Positions 34,670 to 44,080 of a stretch of 64,000 bases of DNA are shown piece after piece; the first letter of the stretch is position 1; each line of letters opens with the position of its first letter. The position numbers were made by a program, and so were the translations under genes. The DNA comes from Sphaerothrix epifaneia (GTDB lineage Bacteria > Cyanobacteriota > Cyanobacteriia > Phormidesmidales > Phormidesmidaceae): assembly GCF_042788235.1 (NCBI RefSeq), contig NZ_JBHZOL010000105.1, positions 14,043 to 78,042 on the forward strand. Reading direction: 5' to 3'. Under the pieces are notes generated by a model. That model was not told where the DNA came from. It did no database searches and saw nothing but the letters and a program-made list of their open reading frames with translations.

Positions 34670-35737
34670 ATGGCTGCAGAAAATTTCTCGAATTCCGACA
34701 CAACGGCTCCAGCGGCAACTGGGGGATCTAGTGGTTCTGCTATACCAAATCTAGAACAGCAGGTGGCCAGTTTACGGACTCAAGAAGCAGACCTAAAACG
34801 CAGTATTGAAGAGTTAAAGACAACCTACAGTCGCCTCATTAAAGACCAGGCGCAAACGCTACAAAGCGATCTGAGTCGTCTAATTCGCCAAAACCTTAGT
34901 GAACTAGAGCAACAGCGTCAAACCTTAAAAACCGAAGTTGAACAGTTAGAACGCCGCCAAGAACGCATTCGAGCAGAAATGAGAACGAGCTTTGCGGGCG
35001 TGTCTCAAGACTTAGCCATTCGAGTACAAGGCTTTAAAGAATATTTAGTCGGCAGTCTGCAAGATCTCGCCACTGCGGCTGAACAGCTAGAACTCACCCC
35101 GGCTGAAGTCTTCTCGCCTGCGCCAAGTCGTCCGGCACCAGAGCCAGTCAGCGAACGAGCTGCAGACGAGTCGCGCCTAGAGATTGGCTTTGCTAACCAA
35201 CGGTTTCAAGAACAAACCGAACGAGTCCGCAGCTTAATCGACCAATATCGCCTCCGGCCTGACTATTATGGCCCCGTTTGGCAGTTACGCCGAACGTTTG
35301 AACCCGTTCATGCCGATCGCATTGCTAACTGGTTTTTTACCCAAGGGGGACGGGGAGCGATTAAAAGCATGGGTAGCCGCCTTCAAAACGTGTTGATTGC
35401 CTCCGCCGGAATTTCGATTCTACATGCTCTCTATGGTAGTCGTCTGCGATCGCTGGTTTTGGCTAATACTCCAGAGCGTTTGGGCGAGTGGCGACGAGGG
35501 TTGCAAGATTGCTTAGGCATTTCTCGCACCGACTTTGGCACCAATCGCGGCGTCATGTTGTTTGAAGCGGCGGAACCGCTAGTACAGCGGGCTGATCGGC
35601 TGGTAGAAAATGGGCTGCTGCCGCTGATAATTGTCGATGAATCTGAAGACAAAATTAGTTTGTCGCTGCTCCAGTTTCCGCTATGGCTGGCGTTTGCTCC
35701 TGATCCTGCTAATCCCATTCCGGAATACGATTTTTGA
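34670..35737 (+). CDS. DUF3086 protein with N-terminal coiled coil
   Basis: A 355-residue protein: disordered Ser/Thr-rich start, coiled coil (about 25-110, QRQTLKTEVEQLERRQERIR), a Pro/Ala linker, and the DUF3086 domain (about 165-350) with YYGPVWQLRRTFEPVHADR and WLAFAPDPANPIPEYDF at the end. No enzyme motif. Start ATG at 34670, with GTG at 34664 as an alternative. Same direction as mlaE and DUF3119, 47 bp after the latter. Function unknown. Confidence 0.82.
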   Translation: MAAENFSNSDTTAPAATGGSSGSAIPNLEQQVASLRTQEADLKRSIEELKTTYSRLIKDQAQTLQSDLSRLIRQNLSELEQQRQTLKTEVEQLERRQERIRAEMRTSFAGVSQDLAIRVQGFKEYLVGSLQDLATAAEQLELTPAEVFSPAPSRPAPEPVSERAADESRLEIGFANQRFQEQTERVRSLIDQYRLRPDYYGPVWQLRRTFEPVHADRIANWFFTQGGRGAIKSMGSRLQNVLIASAGISILHALYGSRLRSLVLANTPERLGEWRRGLQDCLGISRTDFGTNRGVMLFEAAEPLVQRADRLVENGLLPLIIVDESEDKISLSLLQFPLWLAFAPDPANPIPEYDF

Positions 35738-35840
35738 TCCCCATCGGCCATGAGACTTTGCAAAATAAGTCAATGTTTGAGTAAACCCCTGCCGTAACCT
35801 TCTAAACTGATACTGGCGATACCACAGGAGCGGTCGGTTT

Positions 35841-36503
35841 GTGAGCGGGATCATCATTGGCCTATTTTTGTTGGCAGCATACCTCTTCGGCTCAATTCCA
35901 ACGGGTTATTTAGTGGCTAAAGCCCTGAAGGGAATTGATATTCGCCAGTATGGATCGGGGGGTACTGGCGCTACTAACGTCTTACGCAACGTCGGCAAAG
36001 GAGCCGCTTTAGCTGTTTTGGCTATTGACGTTTTAAAAGGCTCAGCCGCAGTTCTGCTGGCAAAATATGGTTATCCCTGGGTTGCCGCTCAGGCAGAGTT
36101 GTCTGTTAGCCCCGGCGCGATCGCTTGGATTGTTACAGCCGCTAGCCTGCTGGTGCTAATCGGCCATAGCCGTTCGGTCTGGATTAACTTTATGGGTGGC
36201 AAATCAGCCGCCTCTGGTTTAGGCATCCTGCTGGCGATGGCTTGGCCTGTAGCCATCGGTGCTCTGTTTGTTTTTATCGGCGTTTTAGCAATTTCGCGGA
36301 TTGTTTCGCTCAGTTCAGTAGGTGCAGCGATCGCCGCGTTTGTTTTAATGGTGGTAACTCACCAGCCCTTACCCTATGCGCTGTTGGGGTTGGCAGGCGG
36401 TTTATACGTCATCCTGCGCCACCAAAGCAACATCCGCCGCATTTTAGCGGGTACTGAACCGCGATTAGGCAGTAACCGCAGCAGCCAAAGCCCCCAAGCC
36501 TAA
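35841..36503 (+). CDS. plsY: Glycerol-3-phosphate acyltransferase PlsY
   Basis: Transfers acyl groups from acyl-phosphate to glycerol-3-phosphate, the first step of phospholipid synthesis, in the inner membrane. The 220 residues contain LFGSIPTGYLVAKALKGID, GSGGTGATNVLR and GHSRSVWINFMGGKSAASGLG, the PlsY motifs, with about five hydrophobic segments. Start is GTG at 35841 with AGGAG upstream. Confidence 0.94.
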   Translation: MSGIIIGLFLLAAYLFGSIPTGYLVAKALKGIDIRQYGSGGTGATNVLRNVGKGAALAVLAIDVLKGSAAVLLAKYGYPWVAAQAELSVSPGAIAWIVTAASLLVLIGHSRSVWINFMGGKSAASGLGILLAMAWPVAIGALFVFIGVLAISRIVSLSSVGAAIAAFVLMVVTHQPLPYALLGLAGGLYVILRHQSNIRRILAGTEPRLGSNRSSQSPQA

Positions 36504-36579
36504 ATCGCGCTGAGCGCAGCAGTGTTTTGAAGCCGTCAAGCTTTCCTTCTGCTTTTGGCTTACAAATCAATATCCTTGT

Positions 36580-36882
36580 TTAGCCTCGACCGCCATATCG
36601 GCCCCAACTGAGAAAGGCCGTTACGACATACAGCACAATGGCACAGCCAATAATTGCAGGAACAATCTCTACCCCCTGCAGTTGCCATTCTAAAAACGCC
36701 CAGTTCAAGCCAAACTGCTGGCTCAGATAGTCAGCGCTCCAGCGGCCCACCCAAACACCAGCGAGGCCAATCAAAACCAGCCCCACCAGCTTACCAGGGA
36801 TACGACGCGGCACCAGTAGATTGGCAAGCCCTGCACAGACGATGGCAATAATAACCTGGACGAGTAAATGAGTAATGTCCAC
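36580..36882 (-). CDS. GlsB/YeaQ/YmgE-like membrane protein
   Basis: A 100-residue protein with three hydrophobic segments and the motif ANLLVPRRIPGKLVGLVLIGLAG typical of transglycosylase-associated stress proteins. The family has no established biochemical activity. It follows proC on the same strand with a 5-bp gap, so the two are in one operon. Confidence 0.8.
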   Translation of the reverse strand: MDITHLLVQVIIAIVCAGLANLLVPRRIPGKLVGLVLIGLAGVWVGRWSADYLSQQFGLNWAFLEWQLQGVEIVPAIIGCAIVLYVVTAFLSWGRYGGRG

Positions 36883-36887
36883 TCTAA

Positions 36888-37691
36888 CTACGCTCCGAGT
36901 TCTTTAGCACGCTGACAAGCCGTGCGTACCGCTTCTATTAAGGCCGTACGCAACCCTAGCGACTCTAAGCAGGCAATACCTGCAATCGTGGTGCCACCAG
37001 GACTGGTCACCCGGTCTTTGAGCACAGCGGGGTGCAAGTTTTCGGTTTGCAGCAGCTCAGCCGTTCCCTTAACGGTTTGAATGGCAAGCTGCAGCGCGAT
37101 CGCCCTTGGCAGTCCAGCCGCCACACCCCCATCAGCGAGGGCTTCAATCATAATGGCGACATAACCAGGGCCGGATCCTGAAAGCCCAGTAACGGCGTCC
37201 ATCAAGGATTCAGCCACTTCGACCACTTCGCCCACTGAGCTAAAAAGCTGCTTTGCCAGGGCTTGCTGGTCGGGGGTGACTTGCGGCCCTAACGCGATCG
37301 CGGTCATCCCGGCACCAACCGTAGCGGGCGTGTTGGGCATGGCGCGAACCAGAGGCCAGCCCGGAAAAGCTGCCGCTAAGCTAGCGAGGGGCACACCAGC
37401 CATAATTGAAACGAGCAGCGGCTTTTCACCCGGAACCTCAGCCACGGTGGCGGCAACGGCTGCAAAAATTTGAGGCTTAACCGCTAACAAGACGGTTTCA
37501 GTGGCGTTTAGCGCCTGTTGGTTATCCGGCGTGGTGTTGACCCCGTAACTAGCCGCGAGTTTTTGTCTTCGCTCAGCCGCCGGATCGCTGACGACGACCT
37601 CGCCAGCTTCATAGATACCTGCCGCAATAAGGCGGGATAAAAGGGCTTCCCCCATTACCCCGCCACCAATAATGCCAAGTTTTTCAGGCAA
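36888..37691 (-). CDS. proC: Pyrroline-5-carboxylate reductase
   Basis: Reduces pyrroline-5-carboxylate to proline with NAD(P)H. The 267 residues have the Rossmann loop GIIGGGVMGEAL, AVKPQIF, RAMPNTPATVGAG and the signature GLSGSGPGYVAIMIEALADG. The TTG start at 37691 is supported by AGGAGG 11 bases upstream. It lies 138 bp downstream of sepF on the same strand. Confidence 0.95.
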   Translation of the reverse strand: MPEKLGIIGGGVMGEALLSRLIAAGIYEAGEVVVSDPAAERRQKLAASYGVNTTPDNQQALNATETVLLAVKPQIFAAVAATVAEVPGEKPLLVSIMAGVPLASLAAAFPGWPLVRAMPNTPATVGAGMTAIALGPQVTPDQQALAKQLFSSVGEVVEVAESLMDAVTGLSGSGPGYVAIMIEALADGGVAAGLPRAIALQLAIQTVKGTAELLQTENLHPAVLKDRVTSPGGTTIAGIACLESLGLRTALIEAVRTACQRAKELGA

Positions 37692-37829
37692 CTGGATCTT
37701 TGCCTCCTGAGCAATTTATCACTTTGCTTAAGCTAAATCTGGCAGATTGCCAAATTGGCTTTTGGTCATGAGTCAATTCTCTAGACTGCCTGTTTTCCAT
37801 TCATCAGGAATTTGCGTGGACGCTCACGC

Positions 37830-38441
37830 TTACGCCATGCGTGCTTGCTGTTCCGACGCCCAAGCGGGGGTAGGAGGAGCCTGACGAGGGGCGGGCGCTG
37901 GCGGTACGTGGGTGAGCGGCATATCGTCTTCAATTTCAGAAGGCGTGCTGACCTGTACGCAGTTGGGCGTAAACAAGAAAATACTTTCGCCGATGCGCTC
38001 TTGGTGGCCGTCCATAGCGTAGGTTCCCCCCGCTACGAAATCTACGGCTCTCTGCGCCTGATCGGGATCCATAATTGTTAGATTAAGCACAACCGATTTG
38101 CGCTCACGCAGAGCCTGAATAGCCTGCGGCATTTCTTCAAAGGAGCGAGGCTCCATCACCACGACTTCGGACACACCGTTCATTGCTCCAGGCATACCAA
38201 TCACATTATTCATAGAAACCATTCCAGGCTCAGTAGACATGATGCGCTCTCGTACAACACGACGGCGAGCACGAGGCTCCTCTTGCGGCATGGGCTGAGG
38301 AGGTTCAGGACTCGGTGCCGGGTTTTCTTCTTGATAGAGGCTTTGGTATTCGCCTCCATCCATTTCGTCGTATTCATATTCGTAATCTGCTGGATCATTG
38401 AGTCCAACAAAATCCCGCAGCTTAGAAAACAGATTACTCAC
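37830..38441 (-). CDS. sepF: Cell division protein SepF
   Basis: FtsZ-binding septum protein. The 203 residues show a disordered Pro/Glu-rich N-terminal half starting MSNLFSKLRDFVGLND (amphipathic membrane-targeting helix) and a C-terminal SepF fold with VVVMEPRSFEEMPQAIQALRERKSV and MDPDQAQRAVDFVAGGTYAMDG. A GTG start at 38441. It lies upstream of proC and downstream of pipX-pipY, an order common in cyanobacteria. Confidence 0.95.
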   Translation of the reverse strand: MSNLFSKLRDFVGLNDPADYEYEYDEMDGGEYQSLYQEENPAPSPEPPQPMPQEEPRARRRVVRERIMSTEPGMVSMNNVIGMPGAMNGVSEVVVMEPRSFEEMPQAIQALRERKSVVLNLTIMDPDQAQRAVDFVAGGTYAMDGHQERIGESIFLFTPNCVQVSTPSEIEDDMPLTHVPPAPAPRQAPPTPAWASEQQARMA

Positions 38442-38830
38442 GGCTTACACTCCATCATGAATAGATTCAACTTGGCAAACTTAACTTCTAAAGTCTGGTT
38501 ACTTTTAGAAGACTCGGAGACTAAGCATTCGATAGTAGCCAAGTTTCCCGTTCCATACTATAGATCCGAAGCAGGTTAAATGGCTCTTTAAATCGAATGA
38601 AAGTACTCCCAATGAAAGTTGAAATTTAGCTTAAGGCGCAGACCTGACTCAGCCCTAGGCGCTGACGCTACCCTCGCCCCTGCAAATGCGGAACATTGAG
38701 TCCACAGTATACATGAAAATCTTTGAGATGGTGATCAATTAATATTTAGTTAAAAAATCAGCTGTACGGCAACAGCAGCCTAGGGTTTTGGCCTGAATGA
38801 ATAGTCGCAAAAAGCTACCTAAAAGGTTCC
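38442..38830. other. 389-bp gap before sepF with a leader hairpin
   Basis: No gene. CTTCTAAAGT (38485-38494) and ACTTTTAGAAG (38501-38511) form a bulged stem about 45 bp upstream of the sepF start. The rest is AT-rich. Transcription from the pipX-pipY side would run through this gap; a sepF promoter is likely here but not resolved. Confidence 0.45.
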
Positions 38831-39517
38831 TTACAGGGTTCGAGAACCAAATAACTGGGTGCCTAGCCGAATCATGGTTGCACCCGCAGCGATCGCAAGG
38901 GGATAGTCGCCTGACATGCCCATCGATAGCTGTTTGATTTGAAGCTGGGAGTGCTTTTGCTGGTTGATGTCGGCTTGTAGCTGGCGTAGCTGATCGAAAA
39001 TAGCCTGTGTTTCAGCCGCGGGCAACCCATACGGGGGAATCGTCATTAACCCAACCATTTGCAAGTGCCGTAGCTGGTTGAGGGCTGATAACGCCTGCAT
39101 CAGTTCGGGGAGGGTAAAGCCATATTTAGCCGGATCGGGAGCCAGCTTCACCTGCAAACAACACTGGGGCGATCGCCCTAATTCAGCCGCAATTTGATCT
39201 AGGCGTTGGGCTAGCTTGAGGCTGTCGATCGAATGTATCCACTGAAATTGAGCGATCGCTTTGCGGGCTTTGTTACTTTGTAAATGTCCAATCAGGTGCC
39301 AGGTAATATCTGCTAGATCGGCAAGCTCTGCCTGCTTTTGCTCAGCTTCTTGAACCTGACTTTCGCCAAAATCACGAATTCCCGCTTCATAAGCCATTCG
39401 CACAACAGCCGCCGGAAACTTTTTCGTAACGGCAATCAGACGAACTGAAGCGGGCAACTCTTTTTTAACCTGACGAATTCGATCTGCAATGTTGCCAGCG
39501 GCAGCCGGAGAAGTCAT
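38831..39517 (-). CDS. pipY: PLP-binding protein of the YggS/PLPBP family (PipY)
   Basis: A 228-residue PLP homeostasis protein: RLIAVTKKFPAAVVR holds the PLP-binding Lys, then GESQVQEAEQK, WHLIGHLQSNKARKA, GLMTIPPYG and LSMGMSGDYPLAIAAGATMIRLGTQLFG. The start overlaps the pipX stop by 4 bp (ATGA), so the two are co-translated, as in Synechococcus pipX-pipY. Confidence 0.95.
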   Translation of the reverse strand: MTSPAAAGNIADRIRQVKKELPASVRLIAVTKKFPAAVVRMAYEAGIRDFGESQVQEAEQKQAELADLADITWHLIGHLQSNKARKAIAQFQWIHSIDSLKLAQRLDQIAAELGRSPQCCLQVKLAPDPAKYGFTLPELMQALSALNQLRHLQMVGLMTIPPYGLPAAETQAIFDQLRQLQADINQQKHSQLQIKQLSMGMSGDYPLAIAAGATMIRLGTQLFGSRTL

Positions 39518-39786
39518 TTAAACGTTTGCTGGTAGGTCTTCTGCAGCTGATCGTACTCCGAATATTGGCCAGCTCGCCGGAGAATTCGCAGGCGATTTTC
39601 TAGCAACATGCGGGCATCGCCCCGTCCAATCGGCTCAAATATTAGCCCGTTAGAACTGCTTGTTGTGACGAGAAAGAACAATCGCTGGGCATAAAGCGTT
39701 GCGAACAGTTCCTTCGATCCATCCACTAAGCAAACTCTGAAGAGCAGACCAAAGGTTGGATGATTGAGATAGTTTTCAGTGCTCAT
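39514..39786 (-). CDS. pipX: PipX, PII-interacting NtcA coactivator
   Basis: A 90-residue protein with a Tudor-like N-terminal fold (NYLNHPTFGLLFRVCLVDGS) and two C-terminal helices (RMLLENRLRILRRAGQYSEY). In cyanobacteria PipX shuttles between PII (low 2-oxoglutarate) and NtcA (high 2-oxoglutarate). It overlaps pipY. Confidence 0.95.
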   Translation of the reverse strand: MSTENYLNHPTFGLLFRVCLVDGSKELFATLYAQRLFFLVTTSSSNGLIFEPIGRGDARMLLENRLRILRRAGQYSEYDQLQKTYQQTFK

Positions 39787-40137
39787 TCAGGCAGAGGAGC
39801 TATAGTAGGCCAAATCATCTCAATACTTTATGTCAAACTGGTCACAAAAAACTAGAGAAAACAGCGGTTCTCAAGCTTGAACCAGAAAAAATTCACAAAA
39901 AAAATTGATTATTTAGCTGTATTAACGCATAAAAAAGCCTTTTTGAATATTTATTCAATAAACAAATCTCAGATTATTGTCTAGTTTTGGTATGGCTGAA
40001 CAGGTTTTGACAGGCAGGTTAGGTAGATGCGATCGCGATAAAGTTCAGTTTTTCTATCAGCCACATCTACTTTTTAGTATTGAGAGCAGCGCTGATACAA
40101 TTTTTAGATCCCAATGGTTCTTTCAGAACTTTTTAAG
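39787..40137. other. 351-bp AT-rich gap upstream of pipX
   Basis: No credible gene. TACTAT near 39800 on the minus strand could be the pipX -10 box. A TTGACA lies further upstream, but the spacing to it is too long. No NtcA box (GTAN8TAC) with proper spacing was found. The segment has AT-rich tracts. Confidence 0.4.
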
Positions 40138-41568
40138 CTAATTAAAGTGAGGGGAAGCCCCTAAAGAAAGGAGTTGGGCTTTGGCTTTTTGCAAAGATTC
40201 TAGCCACTCCCGCGTTGGATCGCTATCGGCTACAATACCAGCGCCAACCTGTCCCCAAACCTGATAAGCGATCGCGGCAGAGGGTTGAGGTGCTAGCAGC
40301 AGCGTCCGAATCAAGATATTGAGATCTAGGTTGCCGCGCCAATCTAAGTAGCCACAGGAACCATAGAACAAACTGCGGCGTACGGGTTCTAGCTGTTCGA
40401 TGATCTCCATGCAGCGGATTTTTGGACAGCCTGTAATCGTTCCCCCCGGAAACAAAGCCTGAATCAGCGTCATTGCATCTTGATCGGCTCTGAGCTGACC
40501 TCGCACATTGCTGACTAAATGCATGACATGGCTATAGCGTTCAATGCTCAGCAGTTCGTCTACTTTGATTGATCCCCACTGGCAAACCCGACCGAGATCG
40601 TTGCGTTCGAGATCGACTAGCATGACGTGTTCAGCGATTTCTTTTTCGTTGCTGAGCAAATCATCGGCTTGGGCCTGGTCTTGCGCCGCGCTAGCGCCCC
40701 GCGATCGCGTTCCGGCAATAGGGCGGGTTTGGGCTTGGCTACCCTGGAGCTGAACCAACCGTTCTGGCGAACAGCTAACGACTGATCCCCAAGGGGTCTG
40801 CCAGTAGCTAGCAAACGGAGAAGGGTTAATCTTTTGAAGCTGAGCGTAAATTTGCCAAGGAGATTGATCAACTTGAGTAGAAAAGCGCAGCGACAAATTG
40901 GCCTGAAAAATATCGCCTGCTTGAATATGATTTTGAGCTTGTCGCACTGCCGCTTCGTAGTCAGCTTGGGTAAAGCCAACTTGCAGCTTTTGAGGACTAG
41001 CCAGTAGTTTTTCCCCAGCGATCGCCTGGGGATCGGCTTGTTCTAATCGTTGTTGCAACGCATCTAGGCGGGCTGCTTGAGTAGTGGCTAGCCACAAAAC
41101 TTGCTGCTGATGGTCTAGCACGGCAAACTCCGCAGGCTCATACCAAAAGGCCACCGGAAAGGGCAAACCCTCTGGCTTTAGCCAGGGAAGTTGTTCAATT
41201 TCCCAAGCCAGGTCATACCCCAGCCAGCCTAGCCAGCCCCCTTGAAACGGCAGATCGGCGGGTGGCTCAGCAGTTGAAGTATCAGCTAGAGAGCGTCCCA
41301 AGCGCGATCGCAGCGTCGGCAAAATCTGCCCCAGCGGTGGCGTCCATACTTGGGCTTGGCCGTCTATGCAGCGCGGTGGCCCAGCACAGATAGAATACCG
41401 ACTTAGGGGACTAGCTGAGCCAGTACCAGGACTTTCTAGCAGCGTTGCAATCTGCCCTGGCTCACCAGGGTTAGCCCCCGCTGACAAAAACAAAGCTGCA
41501 AACACCTCTGATCCCGTCTGCTGGCACAAAGGCTGCGATCGCCAGTGCCAAGGCTGCAAGCCACTCAA
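40138..41568 (-). CDS. pabB: Aminodeoxychorismate synthase component I / anthranilate synthase-like
   Basis: A chorismate-utilising enzyme of 476 residues. The core contains RPIAGTRSRG, DLLSNEKEIAEHVMLVDLERND, VSNVRGQL, FPGGTITGCPKIRCMEIIE and YGSCGYLDWRGNLDLNILIRT. The FPGGTITG motif and GN(L)D(L)NI favour PabB over TrpE, though PIAGT (rather than PIKGT) also occurs in TrpE. Start: a TTG at 41568 overlaps the ecfT stop (TTGA) and has GGAG 7 bases upstream, better than the upstream in-frame ATG inside ecfT. Operon der-ecfT-pabB. Confidence 0.85.
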   Translation of the reverse strand: MSGLQPWHWRSQPLCQQTGSEVFAALFLSAGANPGEPGQIATLLESPGTGSASPLSRYSICAGPPRCIDGQAQVWTPPLGQILPTLRSRLGRSLADTSTAEPPADLPFQGGWLGWLGYDLAWEIEQLPWLKPEGLPFPVAFWYEPAEFAVLDHQQQVLWLATTQAARLDALQQRLEQADPQAIAGEKLLASPQKLQVGFTQADYEAAVRQAQNHIQAGDIFQANLSLRFSTQVDQSPWQIYAQLQKINPSPFASYWQTPWGSVVSCSPERLVQLQGSQAQTRPIAGTRSRGASAAQDQAQADDLLSNEKEIAEHVMLVDLERNDLGRVCQWGSIKVDELLSIERYSHVMHLVSNVRGQLRADQDAMTLIQALFPGGTITGCPKIRCMEIIEQLEPVRRSLFYGSCGYLDWRGNLDLNILIRTLLLAPQPSAAIAYQVWGQVGAGIVADSDPTREWLESLQKAKAQLLSLGASPHFN

Positions 41569-42482
41569 ATCGCTTCTCCACCCCAGAGTAGACGCACCCA
41601 CCAAAAACCAACTACCCCCGCAAAGGCAATCCAATCCCAAAACCGCAGCCGTAGCTGATGCCAAGCAACCCGATGCTGATTGGGACTGGTAAAGCCTCGT
41701 ACCTGCATGGCGGAAGCAATTTGTTCTGCCCTGAGCAACAGGTTTTCTAGCAGGCGTTCGGCCACCATCAGCCAGATTTGAACGGCTCGACGCAGACCCA
41801 GCTTTTTCCAGTTGATTGCGCGGGTGCGCACAGAACGCACCAGGTTTTGGATTTCCTCTAGCACTAAGGGAATAAACCGCAACGCCAGCGTCACGGTCAA
41901 AGCCACCTCTGTCACTGGCAAGCCTAAATACTTGAGCGGCTGCATCAGGTCTTCTAGAGCAGCCGTAATTTCCTCTGGCGCAGTGGTGAGCAAAAACAGG
42001 TTGGTTGCGTAGATTAAGGTAAATAGTAGCGTACTGACTCGAATCGCCAAAGTAAAAGACTGCTGGCTAACGGTCAAGGGGCCTTGGTGAAACAAAATAT
42101 AGTCATACCCCGTAGGCTGAGCCAGCGGCGGCAGCGACTCTGGCGGTGGATTTAAAGCTACGATCGCTTCGGGCGTTGGCAAGCGAGGCTGTTGCGTAAT
42201 TGCCAGACCATCGGGGGTCACCATCGTCAGCAAAAAAACCAAAATCCCCAACAGAAGTAACCACCCCATTTGCTGCCGCCAAACCCGCAGCGGAATACGA
42301 GCGCTGAGGGTTAGCAAAATCAGCAACGCCACTAAAAGACAACGCCACAGGTCATTGGCTAAAATCGGCGCAGCCAAAAAACTCATCAGCCAGACCATTT
42401 TGATCCGTGCATCTAGCTGATGTAGCCAGGTAACGGGTTGCTCTAGGTAAAGCCCTAAAGGCAGCGATCGCAGTAAATCCAT
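41565..42482 (-). CDS. EcfT/CbiQ-family transmembrane coupling protein
   Basis: A 305-residue membrane protein with about five hydrophobic segments, N-terminal WLHQLDARIKMVWLMSFL (conserved EcfT start) and C-terminal coupling helix region NWKKLGLRRAVQIWLMVAERLLENLLLRAEQIASAMQVRG (ARG-type coupling motif AMQVRG). ECF transporters import vitamins or metal ions. A candidate EcfA ATPase is encoded at 19320-19991. It lies 3 bp after der and overlaps pabB by 4 bp. Confidence 0.9.
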   Translation of the reverse strand: MDLLRSLPLGLYLEQPVTWLHQLDARIKMVWLMSFLAAPILANDLWRCLLVALLILLTLSARIPLRVWRQQMGWLLLLGILVFLLTMVTPDGLAITQQPRLPTPEAIVALNPPPESLPPLAQPTGYDYILFHQGPLTVSQQSFTLAIRVSTLLFTLIYATNLFLLTTAPEEITAALEDLMQPLKYLGLPVTEVALTVTLALRFIPLVLEEIQNLVRSVRTRAINWKKLGLRRAVQIWLMVAERLLENLLLRAEQIASAMQVRGFTSPNQHRVAWHQLRLRFWDWIAFAGVVGFWWVRLLWGGEAI

Positions 42483-42485
42483 CGC

Positions 42486-43847
42486 TTAAACCTTAGTTGC
42501 CCGGTTAGCACTACCGCGTTCTAGCTCGCGCATTTTCTTACCTCGCCAGAAGAGGCGAATGGGCGTCCCTTCAAAACCCAAATTTTCTCGAAACTGCCGT
42601 TCAATGTAGCGACGATAATTTTCGGTAATGAGCTTGGGATCGTTGACAAACAAGGTAAAAGAAGGAGGCTGAGCCGTCACCTGCGTACCGTAGTAAATTC
42701 GGCCTTGCCGTCCCTGGCGAGTGGTCGGCGGCGTATGCCAGCGTACCGCTTCTTCGAGCACTTCGTTGACTACAGCCGTTGTAACGCGGCGGCGATGCTG
42801 ATCGACTGCCAAATCTACCAAGTCTAAAATTTTAGTAACGCGCTGCCCTGTGAGCGCACTGGTAAAAATCACCTCCGCCCAGTCTATGAAATAGAGTTTG
42901 GCGCTAATGTCGCGTTTGTGGTCATAAATAGTGTGGGAGTCTTTTTCGATCGCATCCCACTTATTCACCACAATGATGCAGGCTTTGCCTTCTTCTTCAA
43001 TCCGACCAGCCAGTTTTTGATCTTGCTCGGTGACGCCATCGATCGCATCAATGACCAACAGCACCACATCGGCGCGGCGAATGGCCTTAAACGCCCGATT
43101 GACGCTAAAAAACTCGGTGCCGTATTCCACCTGCTTTTTTTTGCGAATTCCCGCCGTATCTACCAGGCGATACGTTTGCTCTCCTCGCGTCACCACGGTA
43201 TCGATCGCATCGCGCGTGGTGCCTGAAATGGGGCTAACAATAGAGCGCATGTTGCCCACAAAGGCATTCAGCAAGCTGGATTTGCCGACATTGGGGCGAC
43301 CAATGATGGCTACGCGAATTTCTGCATCGTCTGCCTCAGCCGCAACCGTCGGCAAATATTCAACCAGTTGCTCTAACAGTTCTCCGGTACCGTTGCCGTG
43401 AATACCCGAAATCGGATAAGGCTCTCCTATGCCCAATTCCCAAAACTGAGCCGCCTGCATTAGCCCTTGCTCTGGCGACTCGCATTTGTTAACAGCCAGC
43501 AGCACAGGCACATTTTGCTGCCGCAGCCAGTCAGCGATTTCGGTATCAGCATCAGTCGGGCCGTGTTGTCCGTCTACCACCATAATGGCGGCGCTGGCTT
43601 CGCTCATCGCCATAGCGGCTTGTTCGCGAATGTAGGGCAAAAATTCGGTGTCGTCATCAAACACTAAGCCCCCCGTATCGACTACCATAAATTCGCGATC
43701 GCCCCAAAAAGCGGGCCGATACGTGCGATCGCGGGTCACACCGGGCTGATCGTGAACAATCGCCTCCCGCTCGCCAGTCAGACGATTCACCAGGGTCGAT
43801 TTGCCCACGTTGGGGCGTCCCACAATAGCAACAATTGGCAGCGGCAT
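42486..43847 (-). CDS. der: Ribosome biogenesis GTPase Der (EngA)
   Basis: A 453-residue protein with two GTPase domains and a KH-like end: GRPNVGKSTLVNR, DTGG and NKCE (first), GRPNVGKSSLLNA, DTAG and NKWD (second). Acts in 50S ribosome assembly. First gene of a der-ecfT-pabB operon (3-bp and overlapping spacing). Confidence 0.97.
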   Translation of the reverse strand: MPLPIVAIVGRPNVGKSTLVNRLTGEREAIVHDQPGVTRDRTYRPAFWGDREFMVVDTGGLVFDDDTEFLPYIREQAAMAMSEASAAIMVVDGQHGPTDADTEIADWLRQQNVPVLLAVNKCESPEQGLMQAAQFWELGIGEPYPISGIHGNGTGELLEQLVEYLPTVAAEADDAEIRVAIIGRPNVGKSSLLNAFVGNMRSIVSPISGTTRDAIDTVVTRGEQTYRLVDTAGIRKKKQVEYGTEFFSVNRAFKAIRRADVVLLVIDAIDGVTEQDQKLAGRIEEEGKACIIVVNKWDAIEKDSHTIYDHKRDISAKLYFIDWAEVIFTSALTGQRVTKILDLVDLAVDQHRRRVTTAVVNEVLEEAVRWHTPPTTRQGRQGRIYYGTQVTAQPPSFTLFVNDPKLITENYRRYIERQFRENLGFEGTPIRLFWRGKKMRELERGSANRATKV

Positions 43848-44080
43848 AGGTCGGGGTCACTCTCTATTTTCTAAAAACCCATTAACCCATTGTAGAAGGT
43901 CAATCGGTAGCCGTCGCCTGATAGGATCGAGCGGTTCCCCTTTGCAGCCGCTAATGGCTAGGGGCGGTTTGCGTCGCCATAACCCAGGCTATATCGGCTT
44001 TAGGGCAAAAAGTGGCTTTGGGTGATGACCCAAAAGGCAAAATCCCCCGGCTCGTTCTTAATTCAACGCCAGCATTCTGC

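Noticed and set aside
39787..40137. An NtcA box upstream of pipX
   Set aside because: No GTAN8TAC with correct spacing could be found by eye.
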